Positions 1 through 5,654 of a DNA stretch of 9,558 bases are shown here, in pieces (the stretch's first letter is position 1; every line of letters begins with the position of its first letter). Under the pieces are notes generated by a model that saw only the letters and a program-made list of their open reading frames with translations, was not told the DNA's origin and ran no database searches. The stretch lies in contig JAEZGP010000157.1 of the NCBI GenBank assembly GCA_023437285.1, positions 1 through 9,558 of the forward strand, read 5' to 3'. Source of the DNA: Actinomycetes bacterium. GTDB lineage: Bacteria > Actinomycetota > Actinomycetes > Mycobacteriales > Micromonosporaceae. The position numbers were made by a program, and so were the translations under genes.

Positions 1-614
1 TCGCGGAGCTGCGCGCCGCCGGCGCGGCCGCCGACCAGGTGAGCGTCGACCTCGCCGACCGGGCCGCGCTGGCCGAGGCGGCCGACCGCGCGGCGGGCTT
101 CTTCGGCGAGCCCGACATCCTGGTCAACAGCGCCGGGGTGAACATCAGGCCCCCGCTTTCCGCCCTGGCCGTCGAGGACTGGGACCGGCTGTTCGCCGTC
201 AACCTGACCGCGCCGTTCCTGCTCGGCCAGCGGTTCGGGCCGGGCATGGCGGAGCGCGGCTGGGGACGCATCATCAACCTGTCGTCGCAGCAATCGGTGC
301 GCGCGTACGCCGACAGCGGCGGGTACGGCGCGACGAAGGGCGGCCTGGTGTCGCTGACCCGTTCGCAGGCCGAGGCGTGGTCGCGGCACGGCGTGTGCTG
401 CAACGCGATCTCGCCGGGCGTGGTGCACACCCCGATGAACGAGCGGCTGTTCAGCGACCCGGCCCGCGCGGCGGGCTTCGCGGCGCGCACCATGGTCGGC
501 CGCAACGGCGAGCCGGACGACTTCGCCGGCCTGGCGGTCTTCCTCGCCGGCCCGGCCAGCGCCTACCTGACGGGCCAGCACATCATGCTCGACGGCGGGT
601 TCTCCGCCACCTAG
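1..614 (+). CDS. Short-chain dehydrogenase/reductase (SDR), 5' truncated by the window edge
   Basis: NAD(P)-dependent oxidoreductase of the classical SDR family; the substrate cannot be told. The frame is open from base 3, so about 203 C-terminal residues are visible. The glycine-rich TGxxxGIG cofactor loop lies upstream of the window. Counting from the first full codon, the features are an acidic residue after a beta strand (VSVD, 13-16), NSAG (42-45, the NNAG equivalent), the conserved Asn in VNLT (67), the catalytic serine in NLSS (94-95), YGATK with Tyr108 and Lys112, and PGVVHTPM (138-145) near the cofactor. The C-terminus (LTGQHIMLDGGF) is typical of the FabG/gluconate 5-dehydrogenase-like branch. 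An apparent GTG at 39 is internal and not the start. The stop codon sits in a CTAG shared with the stop of the convergent NlpC/P60 gene, giving a 4-base tail-to-tail overlap. Confidence 0.93.
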   Translation, partial: AELRAAGAAADQVSVDLADRAALAEAADRAAGFFGEPDILVNSAGVNIRPPLSALAVEDWDRLFAVNLTAPFLLGQRFGPGMAERGWGRIINLSSQQSVRAYADSGGYGATKGGLVSLTRSQAEAWSRHGVCCNAISPGVVHTPMNERLFSDPARAAGFAARTMVGRNGEPDDFAGLAVFLAGPASAYLTGQHIMLDGGFSAT

Positions 615-1618
615 CCGGGCCGGCCGTAGCCGTAGACGGGGGCGTGGTGCATGGGCGAGATGGTCACCGGCTGGCCCCAGCCGGGGGCGTGCACCACGCG
701 GCCGCCGCCGATGTAGACAGCGACGTGGTGGATGTCGCTGTAGTAGAAGACCAGGTCGCCGGGGCGCAGTTCGGAGCGGTTGAGGTGCGGCACCGACCAC
801 CACATGCGGGCGGCGTTGTGCGGCAGGTAGACGCCGGCGCGCCGCCACGCGGCCATGGCCAGCCCGGAGCAGTCGAACGAGTACGGCCCCGACGAGCCGA
901 ACTGGTAGTCCTTGCCGCGCTGGTCGAGGGCGTAACTGACCGCCGAGCGGGCCCCTTTGCCGGCCAGGGCCCGCTCCTGCACGCTGACCGGGTCGTTGCC
1001 CAGGCCGGCGACGGGCGCCCCCCAGCCCGTACGGGGTGCGGCGGTGGCCCGCAGCCGCTCCAGCCGGGTGATCTCGTTGAGTATTTCGGCCTTGTCGGCG
1101 GCGAGGGTGCGCCGCTGCTTGGCCAGCCGCCCGGCGAGGGCGGCCAGGTCGCGTTGGCGCGAGCGCAGGCGCTCGTCGAGGGCGTCGAGGGCGCGTACGT
1201 CGCGGTTCTTGGTGCGGGCCAGGTGGTCGAGCACGAGCAGCCGTTCGACGAGCGCGTCCGGCGACCGGGCGGACAGCAGGGCGTCGGCGGCGACCAGCCC
1301 GCCGTCCTTGTACGCGGCGGCGGCGAGGCGGCCGACCCGGTTCTGCGCGGCGTCGAGCCGCTTGTCGAGGGGCCGCAGTTGGCGGGCGATGGCCCGGATC
1401 CGGGCCCGGGTTGCGGCCAGGTCGGCCCGGGTGGCGTTGTAGCGCTCGACGACCTTCTCCAGCCGGTGGCTGGCCGCGTCGAGCCGGTCCGCCACGTCGC
1501 CGGGCGGGTCCGCGCGGCCGGCGGCCGGGAAGCTGAGGACGAGCGCGACCGCCACGGCGGCCGACTTCACCCAAGATGATCCAGTTAAACCGGTATGGGC
1601 GCCTTCCACGCGGGACAT
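611..1618 (-). CDS. Secreted NlpC/P60 peptidoglycan endopeptidase with N-terminal coiled coil
   Basis: Predicted cell-wall hydrolase of the RipA/Rpf-associated type, which cleaves peptide stems of peptidoglycan outside the membrane. The 335-residue product has a hydrophobic signal segment (about 18-31) with a likely cleavage after AAGRA (36). Long Ala/Arg/Leu-rich helices follow (about 40-195), with heptad-like spacing typical of the coiled coil that restrains these enzymes. The C-terminal NlpC/P60 domain (about 222-335) has Cys250 in FDCSGL, His298 in HHVAVYIG and His310 in VVHAPG, so the catalytic triad appears intact. The ATG at 1618 lacks a Shine-Dalgarno site. A GTG at 1570 (residue 17) would leave a neat 20-residue signal peptide starting at KSAAVAV and is a credible alternative start. 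The gene is divergent from csoR across 69 bases. Family assignment is firm; the exact start is not. Confidence 0.92.
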   Translation of the reverse strand: MSRVEGAHTGLTGSSWVKSAAVAVALVLSFPAAGRADPPGDVADRLDAASHRLEKVVERYNATRADLAATRARIRAIARQLRPLDKRLDAAQNRVGRLAAAAYKDGGLVAADALLSARSPDALVERLLVLDHLARTKNRDVRALDALDERLRSRQRDLAALAGRLAKQRRTLAADKAEILNEITRLERLRATAAPRTGWGAPVAGLGNDPVSVQERALAGKGARSAVSYALDQRGKDYQFGSSGPYSFDCSGLAMAAWRRAGVYLPHNAARMWWSVPHLNRSELRPGDLVFYYSDIHHVAVYIGGGRVVHAPGWGQPVTISPMHHAPVYGYGRPG

Positions 1619-1660
1619 TTAACGCCAAAGACCGCAACGGCGCAACAATGACGCGCCTAG

Positions 1661-1677
1661 ATACTCCCAGGGGGTAT
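1661..1677. promoter_or_regulatory. Probable CsoR operator
   Basis: The site reads ATACTCCCAGGGGGTAT. Its 8-base arms (1661-1668 and 1670-1677) are inverted repeats around one central A with a single mismatch. The C-run/G-run palindrome flanked by ATA/TAT is the form known for CsoR-family copper operators. Its right arm overlaps the proposed -10 hexamer of csoR (1675-1680), so bound repressor would block RNA polymerase, and Cu(I) binding would release it. It also lies 43 bases upstream of the divergent NlpC/P60 gene. Confidence 0.82.
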
Positions 1678-1680
1678 ACT
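1675..1680 (+). promoter_or_regulatory. csoR -10 box, probably giving a leaderless mRNA
   Basis: TATACT matches the actinobacterial TANNNT -10 pattern and ends 7 bases before the csoR ATG at 1688. Transcription would start at or next to the A of the start codon. No Shine-Dalgarno sequence lies at the usual distance; the G-run at 1670-1674 is too far and belongs to the operator. No convincing -35 hexamer is visible. Confidence 0.7.
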
Positions 1681-1687
1681 TGTCGGC

Positions 1688-2002
1688 ATGGAAGACAGCC
1701 ACCCCCACGGCGACCAGGACCACCAGCAGTACTGGTACGGGCCCGAGAAGCAGGCCATCCTCGGCCGACTGCGCCGCATCGAAGGCCAGGTGCGCGGCGT
1801 GCACCGCATGGTCGACGAGGACGTGTACTGCATCGACATCCTCACCCAGATCTCCGCCGCCACCCGCGCCCTGCAGGCCGTCGCGCTCGGCCTGCTCGAA
1901 GGGCACATCGCCCACTGCGTCGTCGAGGCCGCCGACAGCGGCGACGCCAGCGCGAAGGTCAAAGAGGCCACCGACGCCATCGCACGGCTCGTGCGGTCCT
2001 GA
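1688..2002 (+). CDS. csoR: CsoR-type copper-sensing transcriptional repressor
   Basis: DUF156/CsoR family repressor of 104 residues, an all-helical DNA-binding protein that releases its operator when Cu(I) binds. The signature GRLRRIEGQVRGVHRMV (26-42) is present. The copper ligands C-H-C are visible as Cys48, His73 and Cys77, with spacings of 25 and 4 identical to those of M. tuberculosis CsoR (C36, H61, C65). This supports copper rather than formaldehyde, nickel or persulfide sensing. The N-terminus carries extra histidines (H5, H7, H12) that might also touch metal; that is inference. A CsoR-like palindrome overlaps the promoter, so autoregulation is likely. The gene is followed after 14 bases by copZ, almost certainly on the same transcript. 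Confidence 0.96.
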   Translation: MEDSHPHGDQDHQQYWYGPEKQAILGRLRRIEGQVRGVHRMVDEDVYCIDILTQISAATRALQAVALGLLEGHIAHCVVEAADSGDASAKVKEATDAIARLVRS

Positions 2003-2016
2003 AAGGAACAACGACA

Positions 2017-2235
2017 ATGCCCGTCCAGACCAAGTACACCGTGGTAGGCATGACCTGCGGACACTGCGTGCAGGCCGTCACCGAGGAGCTGACCAAGGTG
2101 CCCGGCGTCCGCGACGTCCGCGTCGAACTGGAGGCCGGCGAGGTCACCGTCGACAGCGACGCGCCGCTGCCGATCGACGCCGTCGTGCACGCCGTCGACG
2201 AGGCCGGCTACGAGCTGGCCGGCGCCGAGTCCTGA
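2017..2235 (+). CDS. copZ: CopZ-like heavy-metal-associated (HMA) copper chaperone
   Basis: A 72-residue single HMA domain (ferredoxin-like fold) that carries Cu(I) in the cytosol. The metal site GMTCGHC has Cys14 and Cys17. The remainder follows the family pattern: VPGVRDVRVELEAGEVTVDSDA (28-49) and the terminal AVDEAGYEL with the usual tyrosine (65). The Shine-Dalgarno AAAGGA (2002-2007) overlaps the csoR stop and lies 9 bases before the ATG. CsoR probably controls it with csoR in response to copper. The usual partner, a P1B ATPase (CopA), does not follow; instead the 3' end overlaps the convergent methyltransferase gene by 28 bases. Confidence 0.95.
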   Translation: MPVQTKYTVVGMTCGHCVQAVTEELTKVPGVRDVRVELEAGEVTVDSDAPLPIDAVVHAVDEAGYELAGAES

Positions 2236-3392
2236 TCGCCGAGCAACGTGGCCAGGTGGGGCGTGATGCCCCACTGCCCGACCAGTTCGGCGTACTCGTC
2301 GCGCTGCGCCGCCGTCGGCGCCGCCCCGGTGCGCCGCGCGCGCAGCAGCAGGTTGCGTGGCGTGTGCCGGGAGTCGATGAACTCCACCACGTCCACTGTG
2401 TACCCGTTCAGGCGCAGCAGCTGCGCGCGCAGCGTGTCGGTGAGGACGTCGGCGAACCGCTCCCGCAGGATGCCGAACTTCACCAACGGCGAGTACGGGG
2501 CCGGAGCCCGCCCGGCGCGCAGCTGCGTCGCCACGTCGTGGTGGCAGCAGGGGGCGGCCAGCACGTACCGGGCCCGCCACCGTACGGCCCGGGCCAGCGC
2601 CTCGTCCGTGGCCGTGTCGCACGCGTGCAGCGCCAGGACCACGTCGGCGGCGTCGACCGGCGCGTCGGCGATCGTGCCGGCGGTGAACCGTACCCACTCC
2701 GACCAGCCGAGCTGGGCGGCCAGTTCGGTGTTGCGGACCCGCTGGTCCTCGCGGACGTCCACGCCCACCAGCTCGGCGGTCAGCCCGCGCACCTTCGTCA
2801 GGTACCGGTACCCGGCAAACGTCAGGTACGCGTTGCCGCAGCCCAGGTCGACCACGCGCAGCGGCTGCGGCAGGTCCGGGTCGTCGCCGAGGACCGCGTC
2901 CAACGCGCGCAGGAACGCGTCCACCTGGCGCCGCTTCGCCGCCGTACCGCCGATCACGTCGAACAGCGGATCGCCCGGGTCCAGCAGGTGCTCCTTGGCC
3001 CGGTCGTGCGCGCCAGCGGCGGGCACCCGGTCGCTGGCCGTGACCGCCCGGTGCAGCTGGGCGTCGCCCTTCTTGGTGACCCGCAGCTGCAACGTCTCGT
3101 CGATGGTCTCGACGTGCCAGTTGCCGAACGGCTCGGCGAGCAGCTCGTCGACCGCCTCCGGGTCGTCCCAGGCCACGTTGCGGGTGTGCGGGCGGGTCCC
3201 GTCGTCGGTCACGATCTGCAACCGGTCGCCGGACTTGAGGGCCACGGGACGCAGCTGCGCGCGTACCAGGGAAGGGGTCATGCCCTTGCGGCGACCGGCC
3301 GCGACCGCGCGGATCAGGCGGCCCCGGTCGAGCAGCGCGGAGCGCACCTCCGCGAGCGCGGCGTCGAGTGCAAGCGTCCCCTTGGCGGCCAT
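2208..3392 (-). CDS. SAM-dependent methyltransferase, METTL25/RRNAD1-like (Methyltransf_32 type)
   Basis: A 394-residue protein with a Rossmann-type methyltransferase domain at about 150-350. Motif I is VVDLGCGNAYLTF (180-192), motif II is LVGVDVRED (208-216), and a motif IV-like stretch is LALHACDTATDEAL (253-266), followed by APCCHHD (280-286). The ALHACD plus PCCHH pair is what I associate with the Methyltransf_32 family, which includes eukaryotic METTL25 and RRNAD1. The substrate is unknown; RNA or a nucleotide-related target is inference. The first 130 or so residues (for example RRKGMTPSLVRAQLRP, 34-49) form an extra basic N-terminal region with no motif I recognise. The gene lies 9 bases downstream of the 349-residue gene on the same strand, so the two are probably co-transcribed. 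The Shine-Dalgarno is weak (GGACGG just before the ATG). Confidence 0.85.
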   Translation of the reverse strand: MAAKGTLALDAALAEVRSALLDRGRLIRAVAAGRRKGMTPSLVRAQLRPVALKSGDRLQIVTDDGTRPHTRNVAWDDPEAVDELLAEPFGNWHVETIDETLQLRVTKKGDAQLHRAVTASDRVPAAGAHDRAKEHLLDPGDPLFDVIGGTAAKRRQVDAFLRALDAVLGDDPDLPQPLRVVDLGCGNAYLTFAGYRYLTKVRGLTAELVGVDVREDQRVRNTELAAQLGWSEWVRFTAGTIADAPVDAADVVLALHACDTATDEALARAVRWRARYVLAAPCCHHDVATQLRAGRAPAPYSPLVKFGILRERFADVLTDTLRAQLLRLNGYTVDVVEFIDSRHTPRNLLLRARRTGAAPTAAQRDEYAELVGQWGITPHLATLLGDQDSAPASS

Positions 3393-3401
3393 CCGTCCAG
3401 C

Positions 3402-4451
3402 TTAGGGAGTCAGCCGGGCGGCTATCTCGGCGGCCGTGTCCGCCAGCAGGGTGTCGGCGACCAGCCGCCGCCCGGCGATCGCCGACAGCAGCGACGGCAG
3501 GCCGGGCAGCACGAACCCGTCCTCGGCCAGGACCGCTTGCGACACCTCGCCGTGCCGGGCGATCACGACGCGGCTGCTCTGCCACGCCGCCGCGACCTCC
3601 TCGCGCGACGGCAGCCCGAACGCGTGTCCGACCGGCGCGGTGTGGCGCATCCGGATGACGGCCGAGTCCGCGAACGCGTACGCCGCCCGGCACGCCTCGC
3701 CGAGCCGCTTGCGGTCCGGGTCGCGCCGGCTGGTGATCACGGTGCACGGGGTCATGCAGTTCGCGGCGCACACCCCGAGCGCCCGGGCCACCGTCGAGTG
3801 CTTGCGGCCCAGGTAGGCGCGCCAGCTCAGGTCCGTCGAGTGGGCCACCCGCAGGGCCCGGCTCGCGGCCGCGCGCTCCGGCCGCGTGTGCGGGCAGTCC
3901 ACCGCCTCCCACACGCCGAACCGGCTGTCCAGGCCCACGATCGTCTCGTCGGTGGCCAGCCGCGCCGGGTCGCCGGCGTGACCCAGCACGGGTTCCCACG
4001 CCAGCAGGAAGGCGTACTGGCTCGCGATGTGCAGCGCCGCCAGCAGTGACGCGATTTCGTGACGTCGCCACCGCGCGGCGATAACTTCCACGATCAACTG
4101 GTACGCCGGGACGAGCGTACGCAGCGCGGCGCGCGGCTGCTCCGGCGGCGACTGCGGCATCCGGCACTGGGCGCCGCGCCGGATCAGGTGCGCCGGCACC
4201 GCGTCGTGGGCGGGGTCGACCAGCGACGTGTCGAGGTTGGCGCCGGTGGCCGCGTCCGGGTTGGCCAGGTCCTCGGTGTCCAGGTCGAACAGGCGCTGCC
4301 CGTACGCGCACAGTTGCTGGGCCACGGCCGCCCGGTGCGCCGACACGTCCCCGGCCAGCAGGCCGGCGCCGAGCAGCGCGGCGATCTCGCGAAAGGCGTA
4401 CCGCCTGATCAGCAGGGCGAGGATGGCACCGGCCGACTCCACTCCCGTCAT
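3402..4451 (-). CDS. Conserved-looking hypothetical protein with duplicated helical motif and Cys cluster
   Basis: I do not recognise this 349-residue protein. It lacks a signal peptide and clear membrane spans and is mostly Ala/Leu/Arg-rich helix. Two segments resemble each other: LLIRRYAFREIAALLGA (13-29) and VIAARWRRHEIASLLAA (123-139), which suggests an internal duplication. Seven cysteines occur at 48, 96, 186, 228, 232, 236 and 254. Residues 228-236 (CAANCMTPC) form a C-x3-C-x3-C group that could hold a metal or Fe-S cluster; this is inference. The C-terminal part (about 262-349) ends in short helices such as LLADTAAEIAARL. It is the first gene of a probable two-gene unit with the methyltransferase. 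The start codon is 35 bases from the divergent GTG of the 58-residue gene. Coding status is supported by codon bias, the tight spacing and the lack of another long credible frame. Confidence 0.75.
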   Translation of the reverse strand: MTGVESAGAILALLIRRYAFREIAALLGAGLLAGDVSAHRAAVAQQLCAYGQRLFDLDTEDLANPDAATGANLDTSLVDPAHDAVPAHLIRRGAQCRMPQSPPEQPRAALRTLVPAYQLIVEVIAARWRRHEIASLLAALHIASQYAFLLAWEPVLGHAGDPARLATDETIVGLDSRFGVWEAVDCPHTRPERAAASRALRVAHSTDLSWRAYLGRKHSTVARALGVCAANCMTPCTVITSRRDPDRKRLGEACRAAYAFADSAVIRMRHTAPVGHAFGLPSREEVAAAWQSSRVVIARHGEVSQAVLAEDGFVLPGLPSLLSAIAGRRLVADTLLADTAAEIAARLTP

Positions 4452-4474
4452 GCAACAGCCAACCCGGTCGGCGC

Positions 4475-4480
4475 TACGCT
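4475..4480 (+). promoter_or_regulatory. -10 box for the 58-residue gene, leaderless arrangement
   Basis: TACGCT fits TANNNT and is followed by exactly 6 bases and then the GTG start at 4487. Transcription would therefore begin at the start codon. No Shine-Dalgarno motif is present and the -35 region is poor (GCAACA at 4452-4457). Confidence 0.55.
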
Positions 4481-4486
4481 CAACCC

Positions 4487-4663
4487 GTGCAACCTGGTGC
4501 TGATGACGAACGTCTGGTCGACCTCGACGACGAGGCGCCGTTCGTCGACGACGCTCCCGTGCTGCCCCGCGCCACCCGTGACGACACGGACGCCGGCTGG
4601 GGCGAGCGCGCCGCCGACAACGACGAACGCCTGCTCGCGGACCGCCCGCCGCACTGGGACTGA
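4487..4663 (+). CDS. Small acidic protein, 58 residues, GTG start
   Basis: An open frame from GTG 4487 to TGA 4661-4663. The product begins VQPGADDERLVDLDDEAPF and ends in DDTDAGWGERAADNDER followed by LLADRPPHWD. It is strongly acidic (many Asp/Glu) and has no cysteines, signal or membrane segment. The C-terminal DDTDxGWGE ... RPPHWD pattern resembles small uncharacterised actinobacterial proteins I have seen; this is recollection, not a search result. Support comes from the -10 box placed for a leaderless start, from third-position G/C bias, and from the fit into the gap between the divergent 349-residue gene (35 bases away) and the convergent mscL stop (4 bases away). Function unknown; probably disordered. 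Confidence 0.62.
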   Translation: MQPGADDERLVDLDDEAPFVDDAPVLPRATRDDTDAGWGERAADNDERLLADRPPHWD

Positions 4664-4667
4664 GCCG

Positions 4668-5042
4668 CTACCGGGCACGCAGCGTGTCGCGGATCTCGGT
4701 GAGCAGCCGGGCCTCGTCGGTGAGCTGAGCCTCCTCCTCCGCCCGGCGCCGCCGGTTGAACCGGTTGATCGGTACGACCACGCAGAAGTAGATCGCCGCC
4801 CCCGTGAGCACGAACGTGATCACGGCGTTGATGAAGGCGCCCCAGTCGAAGACGGCGTCCTTGACCCGCCACGTGCCGCTGACGGCCTGCCCGCCGGTGG
4901 CGAGCTTTACCAGCGGCGCGATGAACGCGTTCACGAACGCGTTGATCACCTGACCGAACGCGGCCCCCATGACGATGCCGACCGCCAGGTCGATGACATT
5001 CCCGCGGAAGATGAACTCCCGAAACCCTCGGATAATGCCCAT
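4668..5042 (-). CDS. mscL: Large-conductance mechanosensitive channel MscL
   Basis: A 124-residue pentameric inner-membrane channel that opens under membrane tension to release solutes on hypo-osmotic shock. The N-terminal amphipathic helix (GIIRGFREFIFRGNVID, 2-18) leads into TM1 (about 17-42, with VGIVMGAAFGQVINAFV). A periplasmic loop (about 43-67) and TM2 (about 68-92, AFINAVITFVLTGAAIYFCVVV) follow. Then comes a basic stretch (NRFNRRRR) and a C-terminal helix (LLTEIRDTLRAR) that forms the cytoplasmic bundle. The length is a little under the usual 130-150 residues because the C-terminal linker is short. No Shine-Dalgarno precedes the ATG; a -10 box lies 8 bases upstream, so translation is probably leaderless or nearly so. 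Confidence 0.96.
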   Translation of the reverse strand: MGIIRGFREFIFRGNVIDLAVGIVMGAAFGQVINAFVNAFIAPLVKLATGGQAVSGTWRVKDAVFDWGAFINAVITFVLTGAAIYFCVVVPINRFNRRRRAEEEAQLTDEARLLTEIRDTLRAR

Positions 5043-5050
5043 GTTTTTGG

Positions 5051-5056
5051 ACTATA
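5051..5056 (-). promoter_or_regulatory. mscL -10 box, near-leaderless
   Basis: On the minus strand TATAGT is followed by CCAAAAAC and then ATG. A start 6-8 bases after the hexamer would leave 0-2 untranslated bases. A run of A/T here stands out in very GC-rich surroundings. An ATGACA hexamer (5080-5085) resembles a -35 box but is 23 bases from the -10, which is too far for a standard sigma-70 promoter. Confidence 0.62.
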
Positions 5057-5127
5057 GGGGTATTTGGGGCGCGGGGTTGTGTCATCGCGCGACCCCGGCT
5101 GAACAGGTATCGGCGGCCGACCGGGCT

Positions 5128-5256
5128 CGGCGGGCATCGGGGTGACCGGCTCGGCGGGTGGCCGGCCCTCAGCGGCGGGTGACCAGCGCGGCGGGTGACC
5201 AGCGCGGCGGGTGGCCGGCCTCGCAGCGGCGGGTGGCCGGCCTCGGCGGCGGGTGG
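5128..5256. repeat. Degenerate short tandem repeats in the mscL-to-ruc spacer
   Basis: The core CGGCGGGTG recurs at 5152, 5173, 5189, 5205, 5227 and 5247, with a variant at 5128. Spacings are 24, 21, 16, 16, 22 and 20 bases. Between cores the filler alternates between ACCAGCG and GCCGGCCTC forms. The array ends exactly at the stop codon of the FmdB-type gene, so it would form that gene's 3' untranslated region on the minus strand, where it reads CACCCGCCG. The rest of the 214-base spacer (5043-5127) holds the mscL promoter and nothing else I can name. The short irregular period argues against CRISPR. Confidence 0.7.
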
Positions 5257-5580
5257 CTACGCCTTCGCCGGGGCGGCGGAGGCGGTCGTTGTCGCGGCCG
5301 GGGTGCTCGCGGGGGTGGTGGTGGCCGGCTTGGTGTCCTTCGTCGCCGTGTCGGACGACGGGGCGGGGGCCGCGGCCGTGGTGGCGGCGGAGTCCTTGGC
5401 GCCCGAGCGGGAGTCCGTGCGGTAGAAGCCGGACCCCTTGAAGACGATGCCCACCGAGTTGAACAGCTTGCGCAGCTTGCCCTCGCAGGCCGGGCACACG
5501 CTCAGCGGCTCGTCCGAGAATGACTGGACGGCCTCGAGCTGGTGGCCACACGACGTGCAGGCGTACTGGTAGGTGGGCAC
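5257..5580 (-). CDS. ruc: FmdB-type zinc-ribbon protein, Ruc-like redox-regulated chaperone
   Basis: A 107-residue protein. The N-terminal FmdB zinc ribbon (1-52) starts PTYQYACTSCGHQLEAVQSF and has Cys8/Cys11 and Cys29/Cys32 as zinc ligands. A long Ala/Thr/Ser/Pro/Lys tail (about 54-107) is almost certainly disordered. This layout and the neighbouring cyclo-ligase gene match M. tuberculosis Rv0991c (Ruc). As I recall, that protein binds zinc through four cysteines and becomes an active chaperone when oxidised. GTG 5578-5580 is chosen because GGAGG (5588-5592) lies 7 bases upstream and because FmdB proteins start with MPTY; a longer frame reaching 5691 would read through the operator. A CIRCE element 22 bases upstream points to HrcA/heat-shock control. 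The chaperone role is inferred from similarity. Confidence 0.88.
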   Translation of the reverse strand: MPTYQYACTSCGHQLEAVQSFSDEPLSVCPACEGKLRKLFNSVGIVFKGSGFYRTDSRSGAKDSAATTAAAPAPSSDTATKDTKPATTTPASTPAATTTASAAPAKA

Positions 5581-5587
5581 TGGTCCG

Positions 5588-5592
5588 CCTCC
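5588..5592 (-). promoter_or_regulatory. Shine-Dalgarno site fixing the FmdB/Ruc-like start
   Basis: On the minus strand GGAGG is followed by CGGACCA (7 bases) and GTG. It rules in the GTG at 5580 over the upstream in-frame start at 5691. Confidence 0.8.
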
Positions 5593-5602
5593 GCGATCAA
5601 GA

Positions 5603-5633
5603 CATTGGCACTCTGGTGCTACGAGTGCCAATG
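5603..5633. promoter_or_regulatory. CIRCE element (HrcA operator)
   Basis: Perfect 11-base arms, CATTGGCACTC (5603-5613) and GAGTGCCAATG (5623-5633), flank a 9-base spacer. The bacterial CIRCE consensus is TTAGCACTC-N9-GAGTGCTAA. Here each core arm differs at one position (A to G, T to C), and the two changes compensate so symmetry is kept. The site lies 22 bases upstream of the Ruc-like start codon and upstream of its ribosome binding site. HrcA bound here would repress the gene and release it on heat stress. No hrcA, groES or dnaK gene is in the window. I recall M. tuberculosis Rv0991c being derepressed in an hrcA mutant, which would agree. Confidence 0.9.
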
Positions 5634-5654
5634 GTGGCTCATGGACCGGCGAAG

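Noticed and set aside
1680..4049. 789-codon open frame on the plus strand
   Set aside because: Antisense shadow of the minus-strand methyltransferase and 349-residue genes, with biased composition and no motifs.
1657..4455. 932-codon open frame on the minus strand
   Set aside because: It runs across csoR, copZ, the methyltransferase and the 349-residue gene in other frames, and its product is Arg/Gly/Pro/Ala low-complexity sequence typical of GC-rich shadow frames.
1..4663. Biosynthetic gene cluster (SDR, methyltransferase, acetyltransferase)
   Set aside because: No core biosynthetic enzyme, carrier protein or tailoring set is present; the genes look like separate housekeeping and accessory units.
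5128..5256. CRISPR array
   Set aside because: Core repeats are 9 bases with 16-24 base periods and near-identical filler, so there are no repeat-length and unique-spacer units, and no cas genes are present.
4946..5551. Minus-strand frame with a proline-rich stretch in the mscL-to-ruc spacer, considered as a degraded gene
   Set aside because: It overlaps the Ruc-like gene and mscL in other frames, and the proline-rich part is explained by translating the short repeats.
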